Assembly (NCBI GenBank): GCA_029532415.1
Contig: JAQOTA010000069.1
Span: 186,001 to 250,000, forward strand
Reading direction: 5' to 3'
DNA: 64,000 nucleotides
Origin: Marasmius tenuissimus
Lineage: Eukaryota; Basidiomycota; Agaricomycetes; Agaricales; Marasmiaceae
Below the pieces are notes generated by a model. That model made no database searches. It had not been told where the DNA came from and saw nothing but the letters and a program-made list of their open reading frames with translations. The position numbers and the translations under genes were made by a program. Below, in pieces: positions 21,407-31,522 of the stretch; positions within the stretch are counted from its first letter, which is position 1, and each line of letters begins with the position of its first letter.

Positions 21407-23757
21407 TCAGAACCATCTCCCGAAGATCTCAGTCCGGGTCACCATAGCGAGCACAATACACGCCATAAAGACGTTCCGCGCGGTTTTGAGGCCACTTGCC
21501 CAAGCCTGTTTTCTCCTCCAAGCCGCCGGATCTTTCGCAGAGATGTGATAATGACGCCAATCCACATGCCTAAACCACCACCAGAACATTGTGCCTGAAC
21601 CGGGGAATATCATTGCGATCCTTCCAGCACTGTTCGTGCGGTACCACGAAGTGCAGCTGACGAAGACGGATTGTTGAAGCCGACTTTCGATGCGTCGCTG
21701 ATAATCCTCTGTAGCATCATTGGATACCTCGACTGACGAGATGTCGGAGGACAGCACGGGTGCTATGAGTTTCAGGATGTATTGGACCTAGAAAGCGTGT
21801 AAATGGTGGTCCAGCTGTGAGGATCTTGACGATGTGAAGTACCTGGTTTTCCTCAGTGAAGATGAAAGACGTATGACCAGTCCCGGTATTGGGCCCTGGA
21901 GGATTTGCGCAGTGATCAGACCGATATCAACGTGTAGTAGGAGAGCTTGACCTACCACCGACGGTGAAGAAATTGGGAAAACCTGGCATTGTAGTCCCCA
22001 TATAGGCCATGGGGCCTCCATTCCTTCGATAGTATTCTTTGACCGTTTCATGCCGCCCCTTGACGTGTAGTTGGTAGTCGTCCTACGGTGAGTATTTCGA
22101 GCGTAAACTATAACGAAGAAATTTGGGCGAAGACTCGTAACGTACGGCGACATAACCAGTTGCAAATACTATAACATCGAATGGTAGCCTTTCATCTAGG
22201 CACGATCAGAACGCGGTGAGATATAGAGCATGCGGGGGAAGGGGGATGCCAACCTTTTTTCGTGAGGATCCCCTTCTCGGTGATAGCTTCGATGCCGTCC
22301 CAATTCAGACGGACATTGGGGCGATTCATACTCTTCAAGTATCGAAATCGGTCCATGACGAGGCGTTTGCATCCCGGCGCTTGATTAAGTGAAGGGGTCA
22401 GCCGGAGTTGTCCTACAAAACAAGAGAAATCGTACAGTAAGTCGGGATGAGTTTGTCGTGATACTCTTCAGGGGCGGTTTTCTTGATGTGTTCGACCAAT
22501 TTCTATAAGGTCGAGTCAGGATTTTGGGTGGGACTATAGACCCATGCCACACACCTTTTGGGCCCACTCTCTCGTTCTGGCATTGGAGAAGACCATGAAG
22601 TAGAGTATCTCACACTAGAACGGGAAACTTTAGTCCCCTGTGATATATTTTTCTGTGGTGATTGAGATTGCTCACGTTTAGGAAGTGCTTAAAACGATGT
22701 AGCCGCATGTATAAAGGGACGTATCGAAACAACCACTTTTGCTTTGCTGTGTAAACCTCCCGTTTCTATAGACCTTTGTGAGCAAGAAATTCCAGAGGAG
22801 AAGAGATGGGGAAACGTGCCGCAGGGAAAAACCAACTGGGCGTACGACAAAAGTTCGTCACCATAACCGTAGGATCTTCAGAAATTGTAGGAACAATTTG
22901 GGCTCTGCATTTCGAATTAGGCTCACGAGTGCTGGAGAGATTTCAACGAGATAACGTACGCTGAGGTAGCATTACCCACCACGGCGACCTTCTTTCCCTT
23001 CAGGTCGACAGAATGGTCCCATTTGCCCGCATGAAAAAGGTTCCCGTCGAAGTCTCCAATACCCGGTACGTCTGGAAACCTGAGAACCTCCAAAGGTCCG
23101 ATTGCTGAGATCAATATTTCCGCCTCTTCTATGGACTCTGCTTCTCCGTCAACGACCCCGTCGGTACCGGGAGTTGCGCTCCATCTCGATTTTGAGGTAT
23201 CGGACTTTGGGGCTGTCTTCGTTGTGATGATATATTTTGACTTTTCCGCGTTCCAGGTGGCTGAAGTGACTTGTGTGTTGAACCTGATGTGATAGTACAG
23301 ATCGTTCTTTGCTGCCACCCGACCGAAGTACTGGGATATTTCGGCCTGAGATCCATGCGAAAAGTCCCAGTCTGGGTTTAAGTCGGTCGAGAGCGAGTAG
23401 AAATGAACAGCAACGTCTGAAGAGCAGCCCTGTTACTTCGTGAGCACAAGCTTCAGCAATCAGACGATTTCAGAGCGCCTACAGGGTATGTATTGTCCTG
23501 AAGAAAGACATTGTCATTGTCTAAGAGCAAATCAAATCAAATTGTTCACGCACCCTCCACGTTCCTCCAACGTCGCTACCCTTTTCATAAATCACGAAAT
23601 TGTCAAAATCTGGGAACTTCTTCTGCAATGCGACTGCAAATGCTAGGCCCCCAGCACTGTCACATCGTTTTTTAGTCGGAAAAGACACGTAGAGCCCGAT
23701 ATTAGCTTGAAAAAAAACACACCCAGCACCTATGATAACGATACGAGGTCGTGGCAT
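21407..23757 (-). CDS. FAD/NADPH-dependent monooxygenase (Baeyer-Villiger/FMO type)
   Basis: The start is [12 protein letters not shown]; after the first intron the dinucleotide fold completes as [14 protein letters not shown] (GxGxxG for FAD), then [14 protein letters not shown]. Further blocks are [54 protein letters not shown] with the FMO/BVMO fingerprint and second GxGxxG region (VVGNATSA), a central helical part, DVIVFATGY, and [17 protein letters not shown]. The end is [14 protein letters not shown]...[10 protein letters not shown]. This matches fungal 4-hydroxyacetophenone-monooxygenase-like enzymes that use NADPH and O2 to oxidise ketones or aromatics. At least eight exons. The C-terminal hydrophobic stretch could anchor it to membranes. 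The substrate is unknown. There is no clear secondary-metabolite partner in reach. Confidence 0.87.
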
Positions 23758-24100
23758 GGTTCAGAATCAAAGTGTTCGACGCCGAGCGTTGTCACGGTCG
23801 TGCCGCTATTCATTGTTTCAGCTTGACCCTGTCCCAAAGGGGTAGTGCCTGGACGGTTATGAGCCGGTCCATTGCAGAGGTCAAGGATTCCATTCCATCA
23901 TGAATGCGAGAGATGAGATGTTTACAATGGTTGAGAAGCAGGTCGTGTCCAAGTTGTACCGTTGCGGTGAGCTCAGTAACCAGTCATTGGCGCGTCGTGA
24001 CCGTCGTCGCGTCAGGGTCGCGTGCACGTTCTCCAACATTCCCTCACTTTCCACCCCGACATCGTCTTAAGGCCCTCAGATCTTCGATTCATCGACCAGA
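23758..24100. other. Bidirectional promoter region, monooxygenase and SET/MYND genes
   Basis: About 340 bp between two divergent start codons. No TATA box, repeat or extra gene was recognised. Confidence 0.4.
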
Positions 24101-26366
24101 ATGTCGTCTTTCTCAGATTTACGAGCAAAAAAAGACAAAAAATCGTATGTGAATGTCTCAACCGTACCTCGAGCTCAGCCTGAGTCCTCAGCTGCAAATT
24201 CTTCACAATCTCCAGTTGTTGGTCAGGAAAATGAAAGCAACCCCCGAGTGCGCGAAGGCCTCTATTCTGCTCTTCCAGATTGGCTGGAGATTCGGGTGTC
24301 TGCAGAGGAAGGGAGAGGGATATTCACCAAACAGGCGTTAAGAGCAGGTAAGTCATCGTTCCTTTATCATGCGAAGGTCCAGCAATTCATTGGCCTATTC
24401 CGTTGCAATTGCAGGGAGCTCTGTGATATCGACAAAACCTCATGCGTATTCAATATCGAATAGATATCTCGATAGCTGTTGTTCAGCTTGCTCAGCACAC
24501 GAAGAAAATCAGGGTAGTCTGCGCAGGTGTACGAAGTGTAGGATCGTCCGATACTGCAACTCGGTAGGTTCATTTCCACTCTATTAATTAGGGTCGTATT
24601 CATCCTTACTTTCATACCAGGAATGCCAAACAACCGACTGGTCGATCCATAAACTCGAATGTGCTGCCCTGCAAAGATGGTTTCAGGCAGCTGAAGGCGT
24701 CGATAGGCCACCTGGCGATGCGGTGAGGTGTGTTGCACGATTGCTTTGGAGGAGGCAGAAAAGACGTGATTCTGTGTGGGTGAGTCTCCTCGTTCTTCCG
24801 ACGCCTGTGCATATTGTCCGTCGACATGTGTTCATGTTTGCAACTTCAGGCAAAGGAAATCGACTCGATGCAGTCGCATCGTATTGTTGTGACTAAAGGC
24901 GACCAAATCGACACCAAACACATCGAAGACCAGACTCAACTCGCTCATAGCCTGGTGCAATTTCTCGGGGTCGCAGCACCCCAAGAACTTGCCGAGCAGT
25001 TTGCCATCAATAGTGCTGGTGAACTGGTCGATATCATTTCGAAGGTCTGTCACTTACCGGTCACTTGTGTCAATCAAGCGCAATACATTAACGACCTATT
25101 GCCTATTGCAATAGTTCGCGACGAATACGTTTACTCTTTCCGACCCTTCACTCACCCCGATTGGAGCCTGCGTCTCTCCTGCGGCTGCACTATTAAACCA
25201 TTCGTGTGATCCAAACGTCGTCGCCGTATTTCCCGGAAACGATTCTAACAACAAGAAGGGACAGCCTCTCTTGGAAATAGTCGCCATTCGAGATATAAAG
25301 CCTGGTGAACAGGTGTGCCTTTTTCATTTTCCAGTCCAACATACCCCTCTGATCGATAACCCCTGCAGCTTCTGACCGCCTACGTGGATACCACGCTCCC
25401 TACACCGCTAAGACAAAAAGCTCTGAAAGAAACCTACTTCTTTACTTGCTACTGTCATCTATGTGATCGACCCCAGGGTGTTGATCCCAGGGAATCGCTT
25501 TGGTGTCCTAGAAAATGCGGTGGGGTGTGTCCCCTTCCCGTTAACGACGTCGAGTTGGACGCTCATGTATCAACTTCTTGCAAAACCTGTAAAACCGCTG
25601 TGCCTACTCCAGCGCTAGAAGAGGTTCTCGATGCTGTGCGTATAGGGAAGGAGGGACTTGAGAAGGCCGAAAGCTTGCAGTTCATTGGTGAGTCGAATAC
25701 GTGTGAAGTTAGTCGTATTCTTAAACCGAAGGCTATGTCACAGAACCTGCAAGGGCGAGGAAGCTAACGAGCAATCTCATACCGCTTTTAACATCCGCTG
25801 GCCTTTCTCACTCGACGTATCCACTGCTTGCTCTCACGAGGTTGAACCAGGCTCTCCTCATCGATGAACTTTCTGGCGTTATCCCGACAACAATCACAAC
25901 TCCTAGAGTGGAAGATGGCGAAGAGGTCCTCATCTCACCCGACGCCCAGCTATCCGCTAAGGAACGTCAGGAACATCTGGACGAATGCATTCAAAACGGG
26001 AGTAGAGTCGTGACTGGGTTGAGTGCACTGCTCGTTCCGGGACACCCCATGATCGGAATTGCATTGACGGAATTGGGAAAGCTATTAGCTGTGGACGAGG
26101 TTCATCCCGCTGTCCATTCTGAGACGGGTGGGAGTAATTCAGCGAGCGCGAACAGCAGTGTATTTCCGCCTTCGGGACCGGCACGCGTCAAACAGGCGTA
26201 TGAGATGCTCATGCGAGCGCGTGCATCGCTTCAGATTGGGTTTGGGACGCGCAACGAGGGGGGGAAGGTTGGGAAGCAGGTGAGGGAGAATTTGGTTAGG
26301 TTGGAGAAGGAGATAGAGGTGTGGACCAGTGGTGTAAAAAATGTATTGGCGGACAAAAAGAGGTGA
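24101..26366 (+). CDS. SET and MYND domain protein (SMYD-type lysine methyltransferase)
   Basis: The start is ATG 24101 (MSSFSDLRAKKDKK). The SET domain begins at DWLEIRVSAEEGRGIFTKQA and is interrupted by a MYND zinc finger (CSAC...RCTKCRIVRYCN-ECQTTDWSIHKLEC), as in SMYD proteins. It resumes with the SET core LLNHSCDPNVVAVFPG and DIKPGEQLLTAYVD, and the post-SET cysteines CYCHLC. The C-terminal half is helical (ALTELGKLLAVDEVHP, RVKQAYEMLMRARASLQIG), matching the TPR-like C-terminal domain. SMYD enzymes methylate histone or non-histone lysines; substrates of fungal members are mostly unknown. Several short exons; an intron splits CN/EC of the MYND finger. Confidence 0.9.
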
Positions 26367-26479
26367 TCGCTAATTATGGACCTTTGTGTAGGCTCCCTTG
26401 TTATCGTTGTTCGAAAGGCCCTTTATCTTTCAATCTCAGCGCCCACTGAACACTGCCCCCTCGATCTTCGATCCTAAAA

Positions 26480-27530
26480 ATGCGTGAGTTAGAAATAAAA
26501 GCAAGACTATTTCCCTCAGCGTTTCTTGTCTTATTTCTTTCCCCTGCCCCCACAAGTGGCTAGTGACTACTCAGACGTGATGGGAATTTTCGGAACCTCA
26601 TCTGAGAACAAGCTTCTCTTGCAAGAACTCGCCAAGTATGACACCGTCATCATTCTCGACGACTCTGGTTCGATGAGCGGTGGGAACTGGAAACAAGTTA
26701 GTCTCGTACATTATCAGTCCCAAAGTGATTCTCATCTGATACCCAATAACTAGGCAGGTAAAGCCCTCGCCAAGCTCGCTTCAGAAGCTGCAAAGCATGA
26801 CGAGGACGGGATAGAGATCCAGTTCCTCAATAATCCACGTTGTTTTGGCGGTCTTCGGGTGAGTTTTCGCGAGACCTTACTCGTTGAATCCAATCGTATT
26901 GACGATCGGATCGCCAGACACCCGAGCAGATTAAGAATGTTTTCAAGGAGGTACAACCCTCAGCGACAACGCCACTTGGGGGGAAACTACGGAATGTATT
27001 GACACGATACATTGCGAAATACGAAGAGCAGAAGGACCAGAGCAAACCAGTGAACTTCATCGTCATAACAGATGGTGCACCAAGTGAGTCTCCCTCTGAG
27101 GTTTAAAATAAAATGCGGAGCTGAATGACGGTTCCGTCTAGACGATGAAGGTCCAGAGGACCAGGCTGCAGTGGTTCTAGTCGAGTTTGCTCGGAGATTG
27201 GACGATATGAATGCTCGGTTAACGCAAGTCGGGATCCAGTTCATTCAAATTGGGAGTGATACAGGAGCAGCCGAGTTTTTGAGGACTTTGGATGATGACT
27301 TGAAACATAGATATGGGATTCGGGTATGTGTTCCCGTCTTTTTCGCACCGGTTCTGTCTAACTTGAAGTCCCTCGCGTAGGATATGGTCGATACCACGTT
27401 ATCAGAGCCGGGAGAGTCGTTAGATGTCGTCAAGGCTCTTTTGGGAGCGATTAACAGGAGAATAGACAACAATGTTTCGGTACCAAAACCAACCCTTGGT
27501 GAGAGGATACGAGAGAAGTTTATGACTTGA
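26480..27530 (+). CDS. von Willebrand factor A domain protein
   Basis: The first exon is only ATG plus C (donor GTGAGT at once); the frame then continues ASDYSDVMGIFGTSSENK. The vWA fold follows: YDTVIILDDSGSMSGG with a complete MIDAS DxSxS motif, GKALAKLASEAAKHDEDGI, TTPLGGKLRNVLTRYI, NFIVITDGAP (the MIDAS D of the fourth strand), VEFARRLDDMNARL and FIQIGSDTGAAEFLRTLDDD. It ends PTLGERIREKFMT. No signal peptide and no second domain: the protein is close to a bare vWA domain of about 270 residues, probably a cytosolic metal-dependent adhesion or adaptor module. Partner unknown. The very short first exon is inferred from phase; another start is possible. Confidence 0.82.
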
Positions 27531-28351
27531 TACCAGATACCCAGTACTAGATACCCTAGATAATTTATGACTATGTATAATTTCACTCCCTGACTGCTCA
27601 TTACGGGATTCGTGCGAATTGAGGGTCGGCCATTGCGGCCATCTTGCCTTCCTTCTACCATCATGTCTTCCAACCAACCTCCAGAGTCACCCTCGAGCTT
27701 GTTCGACGATCATAGCGGTTCGATGAATCTGAAGGCCAAGGTCAAACAAAAGGGTTAGTATGGATATTTGAAGAATCGATATTCCTTGAAAAGACATCGA
27801 CAAGCACTCAAGTACTCACGTCTCACGGTGGATATTAATGGGCATTCACTTGGGTGGACAAAAGTTTAGCAGAGACGCTTGGGTATCGTTGTCGACGGTG
27901 AAGTTGCACTCAGGGTTGCTGTGAGGCTGCTGTCAATAGCAGCGCCAAGATCATTCCACGCGCTTCGGGGCCATCAACGTCGTCAACTCTGTTGCTCTCG
28001 CACACCCACCTGCAATTACTCTGAGCTTTATCATTGCTCTCGAATACCATGATTGCGTTGTGTATATGTTAGTAGGTGAGTTCAACAAGACAGTAGTTCT
28101 CTCGGAAAAACTACACTTGTGTTTGAGTCTTCGGGCACCCACGCCTCGGTTGTTGTTGCACCACAATGCCGTCAAAACGAGTTACGAGACCATGTGTTCA
28201 GTGACGCGCCGTCGGTCAAGAATTCGAAGAAAGCATGCGAATCATGCCTATCATACTTACCAAGGTATAAGAACCCTGAGCAACCTGGTTACCACCCCAG
28301 GATCTCTACCCAACTTTCTACGGTCCTTCTAACCGCCAATCCTTCCAAACA
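27531..28351. other. Intergenic stretch with a possible tiny gene
   Basis: About 820 bp. An ATG at 27664 opens MSSNQPPESPSSLFDDHSG and continues to about 31 codons, ending KVKQKG. A GTTAGT donor and a TTTAGCAG acceptor 120 bp on could extend it by a few residues. I do not recognise it and cannot say it is real. The remainder is presumed promoter of the fungalysin gene. Confidence 0.3.
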
Positions 28352-30842
28352 ATGCCTTCCTTTTCCAACATTCTTTCTTTCGTTTTGATCGCAATCTCTT
28401 GCGCTTCTCTCTCCGAGGCAGCTCCATCACCACCTACAGCAAAGCACTCGACACACCGGAGAAGGACTGTAGGACGTCGAGGAGCTGAAATCGAGAGTTT
28501 CTATCCGGAGACCACGTTCAAGGTGAGTAGTGTATCGCGCGATGTTCCCGGAGCACTTGACTCAATCTTGGCCAGACTTTCGGTGTCGGCGACGAAAACG
28601 CGTCAACTGTTTCTTCTCTGCTCGGTGCTACACTGGAAGACACCACACTTTCAGCCTTGACATCCTTTTTGAATAATGGGATGAACTTGTCCGAGCTTTC
28701 CTTCACGGCTGGGCATTCTTCCGGGAACTCTAATTTCGGATACATCCGCCAACAATACGTTAGTCGTCGAGAGGGGTAGAGAATCACTGAACTGACAACT
28801 CTATAGGATGGTATTCCTATTGCAAATGCTGTCGCGAATGTTGTCGTGAAGGGCGGCAAGTTGCTTTCTGTTGGATCATCGTTTGTCGACACAAGTGAGT
28901 GCGCAGCTGGTTGCCCTCATGCTTCTACTCACAAATCTGGTCCAGAGAACATCGCCAGCTCCAAGCCGACATTTGACCTCTCGGAAGCTATCCGAGTGGC
29001 CGAGGATTTCCTCGAGTGTACACACAACGGAGATGTTGAGCCGACCTTGGAATACCTCGCTAGGCCCGATGGATCCGTCGCCCTGGCACACGTTATTCAG
29101 GTTAGGAATGAAGAAGACCATACCTGGTATGAAGCCTTCGTCGATGCCCACGATGGGAAAACCCTCCATATCAACGACTTCGTCGCTCATGCAACGGTGA
29201 GGATTCCGTGTATCATTCGCTCCTTTCTGTACTCACAGTCTGTACACCAGTATAACGCCATTCCCATGGGACAGTTCAGCGTGGAAAGTGGCTATAAACT
29301 TGTAGTTAATCCTGAAGATAGTGCGGTCTCACCCCTGGGATGGCATAACGATGGCAGTGGCCAGACCAACATGACTTCGTCAGTTTTTCCCTCTCGTCAC
29401 TACAGCCTGGCTTGCTGATATGGAAACATCTAGAGGAAACAACGTCCTCTCCTTCAAGGGCACCCGAGCAGCCACCACCACCCAGTCGTCCGAAGGACCC
29501 ACCTTCGATTACCCATACGACACCAGCCTCGAGCCTTCAGACCCAAAGAACGAGGACGCCTCTCGGGTTCAAGCTTTCTATACTGCAAACATGATGCACG
29601 ACATCTTCTACCGATACGGTTTCACGGAAACAACGTACAACTTCCAAAACACTAACTTTGGGAAGGGAGCCAGGGAGCACGATAGAATGCTGATGTTTGT
29701 GCAACATTCTGCGGGAACGGATAACGCAAATATTGCTGTTCCTCCCGAGTACGTTTCTCATGGTTTTACTTGTCCTTGGCCTGAGTTGGCACTGACGTGT
29801 ACTTGTAACGGAACACAGCGGTCAATCACCTGAGTGTCATATGTACATTTTCACGGGCTCAACGGTACTTTCTGGACGCTTCATTCTGCGAGGCTGTTGA
29901 GTTTATGATGTTTCTTTCTTACAGCCCAGACGTGATGGTGTCTTCGAACTGGGCATCCCGATCCACGAAATCACCCACGGCTTGACCGTCCGTATGACTG
30001 GAGGAGGAACCGCTCGATGCCTACAGACAGTCGAGTCCGGAGGACTAGGTGAAGGGTGGTCTGATGCTCTCGCCGAGTACGTTTACACCCCTTCAATCCA
30101 TGGAAGTCGTACGAGACTGAGCTGAATATTTCCTTGATTCAGCTGGGTACAACAAACACCAGAGATGAAGGACTTTGTCACTGGTTCATACGTCTTGCCC
30201 AATAGACCGGGAGGAATACGTCAATATCCCTATTCGACGTCCGCTGAAGTCAACCCATTGAGATATTCTAGCATTCCTGCGCAGAATGGACTTGTACACG
30301 GTGAGCCCGTCTACCGATTGGCGAAACCTTCACCGGCTGACTCGGATGCGATTGAACGACAGATATTGGCACGGTATTGATTCTCTCTTCGTTTTTTTCA
30401 CTGATCATTTACTCACTATCCATTCCTGTCTTTCGTTCACTCCACTCATCAGATCTGGTGAGCCCTTCTCACTCATACACGTCCCTCGCGAGCCAGCCAC
30501 TCATTCGTTTCCCTCTCATTCAGGGCCAACATTCTCCATAACGTCCTCGCCTCCCTCGTCTCATCGAAAGGCTTCTCAAGCGCCGCTTATACCAACCCTG
30601 ACGGCTCAGAAGGCAATGTCGTCTTCCTCCGTCTCTTGGTCGATGCTCTCGCCATCCAACCATGTAACCCCACATTCATCCAAGCTCGTGATGCTTGGAT
30701 TCAAGCAGATGCGAATAGGTATGATGGAGAGCACAAGTGTGCGCTGTGGAAGGCATTTGCTAGTCGTGGGCTGGGTGTGGATGCGAAGCCGGCGTCGGAG
30801 AATTATCAGGATGGAGAAGGAGTTCCAAACGAGTGTCAGTAA
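28352..30842 (+). CDS. Fungalysin metallopeptidase (M36), secreted
   Basis: A signal peptide ([20 protein letters not shown]) and a propeptide (FTP/PepSY type, with [17 protein letters not shown]) precede the catalytic domain. [17 protein letters not shown] holds the zinc-binding HExxH, and [15 protein letters not shown] holds the third zinc ligand Glu. [28 protein letters not shown] and [18 protein letters not shown] are further fungalysin blocks. It ends GVPNECQ. M36 enzymes are extracellular endopeptidases used for protein nutrition. About ten exons. Restoring HDIGT-IW-ANILHNV needs an 11-nt exon (30363-30373) followed by a 5-nt exon (30453-30457, ATCTG). All zinc ligands are present, so it should be active after propeptide removal. 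Confidence 0.93.
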
Positions 30843-30994
30843 ATTGAAATCATGAGTCTCTGAACACTTTCCATACTTGCTAGCTATTGAAGTGCTGTGT
30901 AAAAGATTCGAATTCGACACCTGCTTGCTTGCATTCAGTGTTTCCGTGCGGGATGAAACCAAGTTATATTTACCGAATTTAGGGACTTAACAAA

Positions 30995-31076
30995 GCATTA
31001 ATGGGGTAGTGGTAACCTGGGTCGTTGCCATTCGAGTTCACTCGACCCGCCGGGGGTTCGATTCCCTCTTAATGCA
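30995..31076 (+). tRNA. tRNA-Gly (anticodon GCC) with 11-nt intron
   Basis: The 82 nt fold as a full cloverleaf: acceptor stem GCATTAA/TTAATGC plus discriminator A, D arm GGGT/ACCT with loop AGTGGTA, anticodon stem GGTCG/CGACC, and T arm GGGGG-TTCGATT-CCCTC with one G-U pair. The anticodon loop is TT-GCC-A followed by an 11-nt insert (31031-31041) and then T38, so the intron sits at the canonical position 37/38. Without it the tRNA is 71 nt, the usual length for glycine tRNA. The anticodon GCC reads GGC/GGU. A T5 run 20 nt downstream can end Pol III transcription. Confidence 0.95.
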
Positions 31077-31095
31077 TCAGGTCCAAAGAGAGATA

Positions 31096-31100
31096 TTTTT
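31096..31100 (+). terminator. Pol III terminator of tRNA-Gly
   Basis: TTTTT, 20 nt after the 3' end of the tRNA. Confidence 0.7.
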
Positions 31101-31522
31101 GCGGCTATCCTCGTGGTATTAGAAAACAGTGTCCTTTTGTAAATGGTAGATGTGAACACATGGTCGCCCGCTGGCAGAAGGGTCACAGTGGATCTACGAG
31201 GTACCGGACCAAGTTCAGTGTTGTAAAAATATCCAAGAAAGCGCCAAACACGAAGAGTAGAGGAGCATAATACATGAAATATTTGGAAGGAGTGGCAATA
31301 TGAGTATTGAAGGATTGCACAGCGTAGAACCAGGGGGAGAACATACAGAATTGGAGTACACGAGACCAGGAACGACCAGGAAAGACAAGAGCAAAAAAAG
31401 CTGAACGAAGTGGGAAGGTGCGGGGAGATAATATACAGATTAACAATAAGTACTAACATGGACGAGTCCCATTCCTTCGAGGAGATTCCGACGACTTGTG
31501 ATTTCGGAAGCAACGAGAGGAT
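31101..31522. other. Intergenic region downstream of DUF6699 gene
   Basis: About 420 bp. On the minus strand a hydrophobic open stretch (31183-31446) reads like a membrane span but has no start context, no splice partner and no recognised family. I treat it as 3' flanking DNA. Confidence 0.35.

Noticed and set aside
27664..27759. Tiny gene beginning MSSNQPPESPSS
   Set aside because: Kept only as a remark in the intergenic entry: too short, no recognised family, and splicing uncertain.
31183..31446. Hydrophobic minus-strand frame resembling a membrane protein
   Set aside because: It lies past the stop of the DUF6699 gene, has no ATG context or splice partner, and partly faces the tRNA flank.
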